From the NCBI RefSeq assembly GCF_000308655.1, contig NZ_BAGC01000039.1, positions 62,001-126,000 on the forward strand: a DNA stretch of 64,000 nucleotides, read 5' to 3'. A program made the translations under genes and the position numbers. The stretch comes from Nocardia niigatensis NBRC 100131 (GTDB taxonomy: Bacteria > Actinomycetota > Actinomycetes > Mycobacteriales > Mycobacteriaceae). The notes beneath the pieces are model-generated. The model was not told the origin of the DNA, did not search any database, and saw nothing but the letters and a program-made list of their open reading frames with translations. How positions within the stretch are numbered: position 1 is the first letter of the stretch; every line of letters begins with the position of its first letter. Shown here in pieces: positions 34,540 to 43,164 of the stretch.

Positions 34540-36612
34540 TTATCCGGTGGCGGTCCGTGCGCTCCGCTCGGTGCGGGAGGCCAGCGCGAACCGCAGTTCG
34601 CTGCGGCGGGCGACCGCGAGTTTCCGGTACACCCGGGTCAGATGCTGTTCGACCGTGCTGGTGGTGATGTTCAGGGCCTCGGCGATCTCGCGGTTGCGCC
34701 GGCCGAGCGCGGCGAGTTCGGCCACCCGCGATTCAGCCGGACTCAGGGCCTCGAAACCGGTACCGCCCAGAGTGTCCCGCGCGCCCGGCGCCGAATCGAC
34801 CTGCAGCCGGGCCAGCAGCGGTTCGGCCCCGCAGGTCTCGGCCAGTCGCGCCGCCTCCCGCAGCGGCGGCCGGGCCCGGTCGGCCTCTCCCAGCGCCCGG
34901 TAGGCGGCCCCGAGATCGGCCAGCACCGTGGCCAATTCGAGTTCGTCGCCACCCGAGCGGGCCAGGGTCGCCGAGCGGCGCAGGAGTGTCACCCGCCGCA
35001 GTGGGTCGCTGGCCGCGGCGAGCAGGCGCAGCGACACCCCGCCGGTGTGGTGCTGTTCGGCGCCGCCGATCAGGTCCAGGTGCCGGATCGCCAGCTGCCG
35101 CGCCTGCCGCTGATCCCCGGCCGCCAGACCGGCCGCGGCCAGGTCGTTGCGCCACGGCGCCAGCCAGGCGAAGTCCATGTCCCACTCGTCCATCAGCCGT
35201 CCGCATCGGCGGAAGTGCCGCAGCGCCTCCTCGGGCCGGCCGGTGGCCAGGCAGTGCTCGCCGCAGGCGCGCAGATAGCCCAGCGCGAAACGGGATTCGA
35301 ACATGGCGCGCGGCACCGGCCGCTCCAGTTGCGCGGCGGCCTCGGCGTGCCGGCCCTGCGCGGTGAGCGCGCGCACCAGCACCCCGATCGCCCGGCCCAC
35401 CCACACCCCGAGCTGTTCGGCGGGCAGCAGATTGAGGGCCGTGAGCGCGTGCCCGGCGGCCTCGACCGGATTTCCCTTGCGCAGCAGGGTCTCCGCGCGG
35501 GCCGAGGCGAACAGCGCCTGCCAGGTCGGGGCGCGCCGCGCGGTCGCCTCGGCCAGCAGGGCCGTGCACCAGGCGTCGGCGGCGTCGAGCCGGTCGGTGT
35601 GCAGCAGGCAGTCGACGGCCGCCACCAGCACCTCGACGGTGGCCGGGGTGAGCCGGTGCTGGGCCAGGATGCGCTGCGCGGCGGCGGCGGTCTCGGCGGG
35701 CGGCCGCTGCTCCCATAGACCCGTCAGCACCGCGGCCGCCTGCCGGTGGGGTGAGTCACGGTCCGGGGACCGGGATTCCGGGCCGGACCGGGTGCCGGCC
35801 AGCCACGGATGCCGCTGCGCCTGCACCGGATGCGTGTAGCGCAGCCACGCCCCGAGGAAGGCGAGCCGATCGCCGGGTACGGCCGCGTCCGCGCTGCGGC
35901 ACAGCCGGGCCAACGCGTGATCGGCGTGCAGGACGTAGCCGTGCCACAGCATCTGCAGCACGGTCATGGGTAGTTCCGGATACGGCACCCGTCCGGTGCG
36001 CAGGGCCGCCTTCAACCGGCCGAAATTGCGGGTGCGGCTGGACGGGTTGATCCGCCACTCCACCGCCACCAGCCGGGTCGCGATGGCGGCGCGCTCGTCG
36101 GCGCGCCGGCTCGCCCGGTACGCGAGCTCCAGATAGGTTCCGGCGCTGTCCAATTCATCGGTGTCGAAGGCGTGATCGGCGACCTGCAGGAGCACCTGCG
36201 CCGCCCACGATCCGCGGGCGTCGCCCGCCTCGACCAGGTGCCGGGCGACGGTGGCCGCGGGCAGGCCCTCCCGGTACAGTAGGTCGGCCGCCCCCACATG
36301 CAGGGCGCGCCGATCCTCGTCGGGCAGGTCGCGCAGCACCGGCGCGGTCAGCTCCGGATGCGGGCGGCACTCCGCCACGATCAGTCCCGCCGCCGCCAAT
36401 TCGCTGACCACCGGGCGGATCTCGTCGAGATCGGCGTCCAGCAGGGCCGCCACCCGGCCCACTCCGGCGGCGGCCCCCAGTACGGCCACCGCGCGCGCGA
36501 CCCGCAGCCGCTCCGCCTCCGTCGCGCCCGCCCGGCCGGCGGCCGCGCGACTCGTCCTGTCGCCGGCCCTCACCGGCGTCTCCCCTCGGTCCCGAGCGAC
36601 CGACCGTGCCAT
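34540..36612 (-). CDS. LuxR-type transcriptional regulator with helical-repeat domain, no P-loop
   Basis: 690 residues. The C-terminus is a LuxR/GerE helix-turn-helix (LSPAESRVAELAALGRRNREI, then EALNITTSTVEQHLTRVYRKL). The large middle part is Ala-rich tetratricopeptide-like helical repeats, as in LAL-type regulators, and an N-terminal winged-helix-like piece remains (VARAVAVLGAAAGVGRVAALL). The Walker-type ATPase that begins normal LAL proteins is absent. ATG 36612 has AAGGGA seven bases upstream and is preferred to an earlier start at 36693. It is co-directional with the two OleA-like genes (166-base gap) and is the likely regulator of the beta-lactone locus. Confidence 0.8.
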   Translation of the reverse strand: MARSVARDRGETPVRAGDRTSRAAAGRAGATEAERLRVARAVAVLGAAAGVGRVAALLDADLDEIRPVVSELAAAGLIVAECRPHPELTAPVLRDLPDEDRRALHVGAADLLYREGLPAATVARHLVEAGDARGSWAAQVLLQVADHAFDTDELDSAGTYLELAYRASRRADERAAIATRLVAVEWRINPSSRTRNFGRLKAALRTGRVPYPELPMTVLQMLWHGYVLHADHALARLCRSADAAVPGDRLAFLGAWLRYTHPVQAQRHPWLAGTRSGPESRSPDRDSPHRQAAAVLTGLWEQRPPAETAAAAQRILAQHRLTPATVEVLVAAVDCLLHTDRLDAADAWCTALLAEATARRAPTWQALFASARAETLLRKGNPVEAAGHALTALNLLPAEQLGVWVGRAIGVLVRALTAQGRHAEAAAQLERPVPRAMFESRFALGYLRACGEHCLATGRPEEALRHFRRCGRLMDEWDMDFAWLAPWRNDLAAAGLAAGDQRQARQLAIRHLDLIGGAEQHHTGGVSLRLLAAASDPLRRVTLLRRSATLARSGGDELELATVLADLGAAYRALGEADRARPPLREAARLAETCGAEPLLARLQVDSAPGARDTLGGTGFEALSPAESRVAELAALGRRNREIAEALNITTSTVEQHLTRVYRKLAVARRSELRFALASRTERSARTATG

Positions 36613-36778
36613 CTGACGTCCCTTCCACCGATCGGGATGCGCCCGACTGACAGGCGTGGCACGGCGAGCTTCGGTGTGCTGGAGCGGCATCATTGCAGCG
36701 AGGGCGCGCGGGCGCCCAGGATCAGCCGGGGCACAACGGTTTCGAAATGTACTGTCAAGTAGTGTATTTCACATTCGC

Positions 36779-37684
36779 CTAGGACGTCGTGACGAGCGCG
36801 TGCGGGCGATAGACCAGGGCCGCCGCCGAGCTGTCGTCCACCGCCAGGAACACCACCGCGCGCGCCTCGTCGAGCATGCCCTGGGTGGCCGCGCTCAGGT
36901 ACGCGTGCACCGGTCCCGCGGAGTACGGGTCGCCGACGAACGGGTCGATCCCGGCCACCGCCGCCGACGGCAGCCCGGTCCGGACGGCGACCCGCTCCCG
37001 GAAGCCGGGCACCGGCGCCGGGGCCAGCAGCACCGCGGTCCCGGTGGCGAAGTCGCCGGGCTCCAGCCCTTCTCCGGCCAGGCATTCGCGCACCGCGGTC
37101 TCGGCCAGTTCGAGGGGGTCCGCGGCCCCGGTGCGCACGGTCAGCGCGTGGCGGCCGCCGGTGCCAGCGGCCTCCAGGTCGGCCCACGCGGTCGGGGCGA
37201 GCGCGCCGGGGGTCTCGGTGGTGTAGATGCGGCCGAATCCGCCCGCGCTGCCGGAGGAATGCAGCAGGATGGCCGCGCCGCCGGCGGCGTACGGGAAGTC
37301 CGCGCGACCGCGTTCGGTGGAGGGGTGGGTGTCGCCGGCCACGATGAGCGCGTACTCGACATCGCCGAGACCGGTGAAGCACTGGGCGGCCAGGAGCGCG
37401 TGCACCACGCCGGTGCCGCCGTTGAGCAGGTCGAAGGAGAACGCGGGCACCCGCCCGGTCGCGTACTCGAGGCCCACTTCGAGACGCTTCTGGATCAGCG
37501 CCGCCACCGCCGGTTCGGCGATATTGCTGTCCCGGAACACCCCGGCATTGACCACCAGGCCGACGCGGTCGGCCGACACCTCGGCCGCGGCCAGCGCCCG
37601 CGCGCCCGCGCGGGTGGCCAGCTCGAAGTAGCTGCCGGTGTCGGCGTCGGTGCAGACGGCCGCGGAAACGATTGCGGTGCTCAT
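36779..37684 (-). CDS. OleA-like thiolase-fold subunit carrying the Glu but lacking the catalytic Cys
   Basis: 301 residues with a thiolase/KAS III fold. The region RDSNIAEPAVAALI (Glu57) aligns with the RD-x-LEPS segment of OleA, whose Glu acts as base across the dimer interface. At the nucleophile position the sequence is FDLLNGGTG, so Cys is replaced by Gly90, and no His/Asn catalytic pair is visible. It is therefore not an independent condensing enzyme. It starts four bases after the stop of the Cys-carrying subunit gene. Together they resemble the paired OleA homologues NltA/NltB of nocardiolactone loci; which symbol applies to which is not asserted here. Confidence 0.78.
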   Translation of the reverse strand: MSTAIVSAAVCTDADTGSYFELATRAGARALAAAEVSADRVGLVVNAGVFRDSNIAEPAVAALIQKRLEVGLEYATGRVPAFSFDLLNGGTGVVHALLAAQCFTGLGDVEYALIVAGDTHPSTERGRADFPYAAGGAAILLHSSGSAGGFGRIYTTETPGALAPTAWADLEAAGTGGRHALTVRTGAADPLELAETAVRECLAGEGLEPGDFATGTAVLLAPAPVPGFRERVAVRTGLPSAAVAGIDPFVGDPYSAGPVHAYLSAATQGMLDEARAVVFLAVDDSSAAALVYRPHALVTTS

Positions 37685-37688
37685 GTAT

Positions 37689-38735
37689 TCAGGCCTCCAG
37701 CCGGGAGATGGTCGCGGCGAGATGCCCGGACACCACGCCGGACGCCTCGGGGATCAGCAGCACCTTGGAGCCGCGCGGAATCCGGCCCTGCGCCAGGTGT
37801 TCGCGCAGCACCAGGAAGTGCGAGGTGGACGCCGTATTGCCGTACTCGGAGTAGACATTGAGCGCCTGCGGCATCGGGGTGTCGAAGTGCCGCTCGGTCA
37901 GCGAGCTGATGTAGTCGATCGCCGGGCCGCTGAACTGGTGGTGGATCCAGTAGTCGTACTTCTCGCTCTCCCAGGCTCGCCCGGTCTCCAGCAGGAAGTC
38001 CGCCATTCGCGAAATGCCTTGCAGGAAGCGGGATTCGCTTGCCAGGGCGCGGTTGTCGGTGTACATGGCGATGCCGGTGGTCTTGTCGCTGGGCATGCCG
38101 AGGCAGTGCTCGGCGCCGGCCGAGGTGGTCATCAGCTCGATGTAGTGGATCTCGTCCGCGTCGTCGCCCTGATCGTCGACCACCACGGCCACGGCCGCGT
38201 CGCCCACGGTGAGGGCCGCGAACTGCGGGTCGTAGGGCTGGGAGATCTCGCGGGTGGCGGTCTCGGCGATGGGGGTGATCTGCTCGCCGCTGACCACCAG
38301 GCCGCGCCGCACCACGCCGGACCGGATCATGCGGTCCAGCACCAGCACGCCGGTGATCATGCCCGCGCAGGCATTGGACAGGTCGAAGTGCAGCGCCTTG
38401 CCCGCGCCGATGGCAGCGCCCAGCTGGGCGGCGAAAGACGGTGCGAAGCAGTACTGCCCGGGCGCGGTGAAGCGGGTGATCGACACCGAGATGATGACGT
38501 CCAGGTCCGCCGCGGGGTAGCCGGAGCGTTCCAGGCAGTCCTCGATGGCGTTCCGCGCCAGCGCGAACGACGATTCGTAATTCTCCGGATCGCTATTGTG
38601 TACGCGGCGATTCTTGATTCCGGTAATTCGCTCCAGATCCAATGCCCTGGGTGCCGAAAGGCTGTTGATCACGTCCTCGGTGGAACGGACGGTTGTGGGT
38701 GTGTACGCACCGATCGATTCGAAGCGTGTACGCAT
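37689..38735 (-). CDS. OleA-like thiolase-fold subunit with Cys-His-Asn but no Glu
   Basis: 348 residues, KAS III/OleA family. The catalytic Cys is Cys123 (FDLSNACAGM), with His266 (WIHHQFSG) and Asn300 (SEYGNTAS). In the segment equivalent to OleA LEPS it reads FAPS, with Ala98 in place of Glu. OleA joins two fatty acyl-CoAs by non-decarboxylative Claisen condensation into a 2-alkyl-3-ketoacyl product. This subunit probably does so as a heterodimer with the product of the next gene. ATG 38735 has AGGGG five bases upstream. It is the first gene leftward from the divergent promoter region. Confidence 0.85.
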   Translation of the reverse strand: MRTRFESIGAYTPTTVRSTEDVINSLSAPRALDLERITGIKNRRVHNSDPENYESSFALARNAIEDCLERSGYPAADLDVIISVSITRFTAPGQYCFAPSFAAQLGAAIGAGKALHFDLSNACAGMITGVLVLDRMIRSGVVRRGLVVSGEQITPIAETATREISQPYDPQFAALTVGDAAVAVVVDDQGDDADEIHYIELMTTSAGAEHCLGMPSDKTTGIAMYTDNRALASESRFLQGISRMADFLLETGRAWESEKYDYWIHHQFSGPAIDYISSLTERHFDTPMPQALNVYSEYGNTASTSHFLVLREHLAQGRIPRGSKVLLIPEASGVVSGHLAATISRLEA

Positions 38736-39151
38736 GTGACCCCTGCTCTCTGGACTGAGTGCGCCCGGTCGAATGTGGCTGCGGCGACCGCAATTCGGCG
38801 TCCCCCGAGCCGGCCCCGCTGATATCCCGTAGCCCCGATGCCAGGTGAGACGCTACCGTACCCATCGGTAGTCGAGCGTCCCGACGGCTTCGTGAATCAC
38901 CGTGCGCTCGAGTGTTTTTCATGGCGTATTCGCTGCAAGACGCTGGTGCGCACACCGTTCGGGAACGCTTCCCGGCCCGCCCGGTAGGGGTGGGATAGGG
39001 GGTTGCGAGAAACCGGTGTCGGTACCCGGAGACACACTAAAACCGTTGTATATCAAATGAATACGAAGTGCCACGGCTAGCGGTCCGACAGCGCCCCGTG
39101 TAGCCTCACCGATACATTCCTCGCATTCCTCGACAATTCACTGGGGGAAGT
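38736..39151. other. Divergent promoter region of the beta-lactone locus
   Basis: 416 bases between the OleA-like genes (minus) and the OleC-like gene (plus). Most is GC-rich, but 39038-39070 is AT-rich (for example AAAACCGTTGTATATCAAAT), a plausible promoter core. I see no convincing operator palindrome and no supported gene. Control by the LuxR-type protein encoded nearby would have to act here, but no site is recognised. Confidence 0.45.
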
Positions 39152-40825
39152 GTGTCGCATTCCTTGCCCACCATTTATTGGCGCGCTCTCGATCGTTTCC
39201 GGGATATCGTCGCCGCCCATCCCGGACGGGAGGCGGTAATCTATGCCGACGGGAAGAATCGAGCCGGACTGCCCGAATACCGGGAACTCACCTACGCCGA
39301 ACTCGACGCCTGGTCGGACACCATTGCCGAGCGCTTCGCCGCGGCGGGCGTCGCCCGCGGCGTGCGCACCATCGTGCTGGTGCGGCCGGGACCGGAGCTC
39401 TACGCGGTCCTCTACGGACTGTTCAAGATCGGTGCGGTGCCGGTGGTCATCGACCCGGGCATGGGCGTGTTCAAGATGCTGCGCTGCCTGCAGGCCGCCG
39501 ACGCCGAGGCCTTCGTCGGCATCACCGAGGCGCAAGCGCTGCGCATCGTGTTCCGCGCCTACTTCCGCAAGGTGCGGGTGGCGGTCACGGTCGGGCGCTC
39601 GTGGTGGCAGGGGCCCACCCTCGAAAGCTGGGGCCGCACACCGGCTTCCACGCTGCCCGAGCGCGAGCCCGCACCCGATGACGAACCGCTGCTCATCGCC
39701 TACACCACCGGCAGCACCGGGCCCGCCAAGGCGGTGGTGCTGACCCACGGCAACCTCAGCGCCATGATCGACCAGGTGGATGCCGCCCGCGAGCACGTCG
39801 CGCCGGGCACCTCGCTGATCACCGCGCCGGTGGCGGGCATCCTGGAACTGGTACTCGGATCCCGTTGTGTGCTACCGCCATTGATTCCGTCCAAGGTCGG
39901 CGCGACCGATCCGGCGCACGTGGTGGACGCGGTGCAGCGGTACGGGGTGAAGACCATGTTCGCCTCCCCCGCCGTACTGATCCCGCTCCTGCGCCACGTC
40001 GAGGAGACGGGCGCGGCGCTGCCGAGCATCCAGAGCATCTACTCGGGTGGCGCGCCCGTCCCCGATTGGTGCATCGCGGCGCTGCGGCAGGTGCTGCCCG
40101 AGCAGGCGAAGGTGTACTCCGGCTACGGCGCCACCGAGGCGCTGCCCATGGCGACGATCGAATCCCGGGAACTGCTGGGTGATCTCGTGGAGCAGGCGCA
40201 CGCCGGGCACGGGGTGTGCGTCGGCGCGCCCGCGCTGCACGTCCGGGCTCGCATCATCGCCATCACCGACGATCCACTGCCGGACTGGTCGGACGTGGAG
40301 GCGCGCGCGGCCGAGCTGGCGGCCTCCCGCGGGATCGGCGAACTGGTGGTGTCGGGGCCGAATGTCAGCCCCCGCTACTTCTGGCCGCAGGCGGCCGACC
40401 GGACCGGCAAGATCACCGAGGGTGCGGTGATCTGGCATCGCACCGGCGATCTGGCCTGGATCGACGACGCCGGGCGAATCCGCTTCTGCGGGCGCAAGAC
40501 CCAGCGACTGGAGACGGCGAGCGGGCCGATGTTCACCGTGCAGGTCGAGCAGGTGTTCAACACCGTCGAGGGCGTCGCCCGCAGCGCGCTGGTCGGCGTG
40601 GGCGAGCGCGGGCAGCAGCAGCCGGTGCTGTGTGTGGAACTGGCGCCCGGCGCCGACCGGGCCGCGGTCGAGGATCGATTGCGCGGGCGGCGCGACGAAT
40701 TCGACATCACCAAGCCGGTGTCGGAGTTCCTGTTCCATCCGCTGTTCCCGGTCGACATCCGCCACAACGCCAAGATCGGCCGCGAGAAGCTGGCGGTCTG
40801 GGCATCCAGGCAACTCGACGGGTAG
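39152..40825 (+). CDS. nltC: OleC/NltC-like acyl-AMP ligase fold protein, probable beta-lactone synthetase
   Basis: 557 residues of the adenylate-forming superfamily: P-loop-like YTTGSTGPAK (184-193), A5 YSGYGATEALP, A7 WHRTGDLAWIDDAGR and a C-terminal A10-type NAKIGREKL. The neighbours, two OleA-like genes and an OleD-like reductase gene, point to the OleC branch, which converts 2-alkyl-3-hydroxy acids to cis-beta-lactones with ATP rather than making acyl-CoA. GTG 39152 follows GGGGGAAGT. The alternative, an ordinary fatty acyl-CoA ligase, cannot be excluded from motifs alone. A small membrane protein gene follows after four bases. Confidence 0.8.
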   Translation: MSHSLPTIYWRALDRFRDIVAAHPGREAVIYADGKNRAGLPEYRELTYAELDAWSDTIAERFAAAGVARGVRTIVLVRPGPELYAVLYGLFKIGAVPVVIDPGMGVFKMLRCLQAADAEAFVGITEAQALRIVFRAYFRKVRVAVTVGRSWWQGPTLESWGRTPASTLPEREPAPDDEPLLIAYTTGSTGPAKAVVLTHGNLSAMIDQVDAAREHVAPGTSLITAPVAGILELVLGSRCVLPPLIPSKVGATDPAHVVDAVQRYGVKTMFASPAVLIPLLRHVEETGAALPSIQSIYSGGAPVPDWCIAALRQVLPEQAKVYSGYGATEALPMATIESRELLGDLVEQAHAGHGVCVGAPALHVRARIIAITDDPLPDWSDVEARAAELAASRGIGELVVSGPNVSPRYFWPQAADRTGKITEGAVIWHRTGDLAWIDDAGRIRFCGRKTQRLETASGPMFTVQVEQVFNTVEGVARSALVGVGERGQQQPVLCVELAPGADRAAVEDRLRGRRDEFDITKPVSEFLFHPLFPVDIRHNAKIGREKLAVWASRQLDG

Positions 40826-40829
40826 CGGC

Positions 40830-41132
40830 GTGAGACCCCCTGGGCCGCAAGTGGTTCCGCTGGTCACGCGGGCGTATTTCGTGGCCGGTATCCTCGCGCG
40901 ACTGTACCTGCTGGCCGGACTGATCGCCGCGGTCGCGGGGCGGGCGCCGGCCGGCCCCGTGCTGCGGCTGCTGTGGTGGGCCGACGCGGCCCTGTGCGCC
41001 GCGGATCCGGCGACCCGCATACCGGTCAGCATGGCCGCCGACGAACTGGCCGGCCGCGTCCGCTGGGAACGTCCGGCATCGCGGCTCGGGCGTGCGCGGC
41101 GACGGGATCACACACTTCTGGAGGCATCGTGA
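40830..41132 (+). CDS. Small membrane protein between the OleC- and OleD-like genes
   Basis: 100 residues, starting with GTG four bases after the stop of the OleC-like gene, so probably translated by coupling. It has one clear membrane segment (AYFVAGILARLYLLAGLIAAVAG, about 15-38) and a second weaker hydrophobic stretch (PVLRLLWWADAALCAADPA), then a basic C-terminus. No family is recognised. It ends ten bases before the OleD-like gene. Its retained frame in a tight operon argues that it is real; a role in anchoring or in lipid product handling is speculation. Confidence 0.55.
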   Translation: MRPPGPQVVPLVTRAYFVAGILARLYLLAGLIAAVAGRAPAGPVLRLLWWADAALCAADPATRIPVSMAADELAGRVRWERPASRLGRARRRDHTLLEAS

Positions 41133-41142
41133 AGGCGGCGGT

Positions 41143-42177
41143 ATGAAGGCATTGGTGACAGGAGCCTCCGGGTTCCTGGACGGGGCGCTCACGCGCCGGC
41201 TGGTGAACGACGGCGACCACGAGACCGCGATTCTGGTGCGGCGCACCAGCAATCTGCGGGATCTGGCCCCGGTCCTCGACCGGGTGGAGCGGGTGGTCGG
41301 GGATCTCGGCGATCCGGGCTCGCTGGAGCAGGCCGTCGCCGGGGTCGATGTGGTGTTCCACAGCGCCGCCCGCGTCGACGAGCGCGGCACCCGCGCCCGC
41401 TTCTGGGCCGAGAACACCGCGGCCACCGCACGATTGCTGGCCGCCGCGCGGGCGGCCGGGGCGCGGCGGTTCGTGTTCGTCTCGAGTCCGAGCGCGCTCA
41501 TGGACCGTGACGGCGGCGACCAGATCGATATCGACGAGTCGGTCCCGTATCCGCGGCGCTACCTCAATCACTACTGTGAGACCAAGGCCGCCGCCGAACG
41601 GCTGGTGCTGAAGGCGAATGCGGACGGCTTCACCACCTGCGCGCTGCGGCCGCGGGCCATCTGGGGCGCGGGCGACCGATCCGGGCCCATCGTGCGGCTG
41701 CTGGAACGGGCCGCGGCCGGGACACTGCCGGATCTGTCGGGCGGGCACGACGTGTACGCCTCGCTGTGCCATGTCGACAATATCGTCGAGGCCGCGGTCC
41801 TGGCCGCGGCCGGCGAGAATGTCGGCGGCAAGCCGTATTTCATCGCCGACGCCGAACGGACGGATGTGTGGGGCTTCCTCGGCGACGTCGCCGCGGACCT
41901 CGGCTATCCGCGGCCGAGCCGCAGGCTCGATCCGCGCGTGGTGGCGCTGATGGTGTCGGTGATCGAAAACCTCAGGCGGATACAGTATCTCGCCGAGCAC
42001 TGGACGCCGCCACTGTCGCGGTACTCGGTGGCGGTGATGACCCGCTCGGGCACCTACGACACCGCCGCGGCCACCCGCGATTTCGGATACCGGCCCGTTA
42101 TGGATCGCGACACCGGCATGGCCGAATTGAAATCCTGGATCCACGGCGGGGAGGTGATCGCCGGATCCACCCGCTGA
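41143..42177 (+). CDS. nltD: OleD/NltD-like NAD(P)-dependent 2-alkyl-3-ketoacyl reductase
   Basis: Extended SDR of 344 residues, related to 3-beta-hydroxysteroid dehydrogenase/isomerase proteins. The nucleotide motif is TGASGFLDG (6-14); the third glycine of GxxGxxG is Asp13 but is followed by Gly. The catalytic YCETK gives Tyr144/Lys148, with Ser114/115 (FVSSPS). In the Ole/Nlt pathway it reduces the 2-alkyl-3-ketoacid before beta-lactone closure. ATG 41143 is chosen because the earlier in-frame start adds a non-homologous stretch; the upstream AAGGCGG may serve as ribosome binding site. Confidence 0.8.
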   Translation: MKALVTGASGFLDGALTRRLVNDGDHETAILVRRTSNLRDLAPVLDRVERVVGDLGDPGSLEQAVAGVDVVFHSAARVDERGTRARFWAENTAATARLLAAARAAGARRFVFVSSPSALMDRDGGDQIDIDESVPYPRRYLNHYCETKAAAERLVLKANADGFTTCALRPRAIWGAGDRSGPIVRLLERAAAGTLPDLSGGHDVYASLCHVDNIVEAAVLAAAGENVGGKPYFIADAERTDVWGFLGDVAADLGYPRPSRRLDPRVVALMVSVIENLRRIQYLAEHWTPPLSRYSVAVMTRSGTYDTAAATRDFGYRPVMDRDTGMAELKSWIHGGEVIAGSTR

Positions 42178-42322
42178 CCAGCGCTCGGACGCTCCACCCG
42201 GAACTTGTGTTACGCGCGGTACCGGCTAACATGGCTGGTACCGCGCGAGGGCGAGTCGGTGCTGACGGCCCTCGAGGCCGCAGACGCAGTGCAGCACCGC
42301 TACTCAACGAGGAGAGCGCCCG

Positions 42323-43153
42323 ATGCCGGAGTTCGACTATCACGGCGTATCCGTTGCCTACGATCACGCCGGATCCGGGGATCCGATTCTGTTCCTGCAC
42401 AATATCGGCGGTGACCGGCGCATCTGGGTGAACCAGACCCGCGCGCTCGCGGCCACCAACAGCGTGTACGCCCTGGATCTGTTCGGCTACGGCGACTCGG
42501 CCGCTCCCTCGGACGGATACACCGTCGACAACTACCTGCGCATGGTGTCGGAGTTCATCGAGACGCACGGGCTCACCAATGTCACGATGGTGGGCAACTG
42601 TTTCGGCAGCGCGCTGTCGTTGCTGTACGCGCGCAGCAATCCGCAGAATGTGCGCGCCCTGGTGCTGTGCAGTCCGCTCACCGCCGCCACCCTGCGTCCC
42701 ACACCGACCGGTTGGACCGCCCGCACGGCGGCGCACCTGCCGCTGGACTCCTTCGCCGGCGCGATCCGCCTCCCGGGCCTGGCCGCGAATCTCGTGGTCC
42801 GTGAACAGCTCGGCCCCCGCGGCCGCGGCATGTCCGCTTCGACCTTCACCGGTCTCCGCCAGCGCTGGAGCGAGCCGCGACGCCTGCTCCCGCCCGCCGC
42901 CATCGCCCGCGACCTCTCGAAGCTGGCCGTCCTCGACGACTTCCGCCCTGCCCTCGGCTTCCCGCCCATCACCACCGTCTGGGGCACGAAGAACCGCATC
43001 CTCTCCGCGGCCGCGGGCGCCCGCCTCAATGCGACGCTGTGCCCGTCCGAATCCATCGAACTCCGCGACTGCGGCCACCTGGTCATGCTCGAACAGCCCG
43101 AAACCGTCACGGCCGCAATCCGTTCCGCCACCCGCACCGCCCTGGCGGGCTGA
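42323..43153 (+). CDS. Alpha/beta hydrolase with a cysteine nucleophile
   Basis: 276 residues, alpha/beta hydrolase fold (FLHNIGGDRRIW oxyanion loop, DLFGYGDSAAP). The nucleophile elbow reads GNCFGS, with Cys93 where Ser or Asp is usual, and the catalytic His is in DCGHLVMLEQP. OleB-type beta-lactone decarboxylases use Asp, so this is not an OleB; Cys elbows occur in dienelactone hydrolase, PHA synthase and some acyltransferases. GAGGAG lies eight bases before the ATG. It follows the OleD-like gene by 145 bases in the same direction, so it may belong to the locus. Confidence 0.8.
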   Translation: MPEFDYHGVSVAYDHAGSGDPILFLHNIGGDRRIWVNQTRALAATNSVYALDLFGYGDSAAPSDGYTVDNYLRMVSEFIETHGLTNVTMVGNCFGSALSLLYARSNPQNVRALVLCSPLTAATLRPTPTGWTARTAAHLPLDSFAGAIRLPGLAANLVVREQLGPRGRGMSASTFTGLRQRWSEPRRLLPPAAIARDLSKLAVLDDFRPALGFPPITTVWGTKNRILSAAAGARLNATLCPSESIELRDCGHLVMLEQPETVTAAIRSATRTALAG

Positions 43154-43164
43154 ACCTCCCGCGC

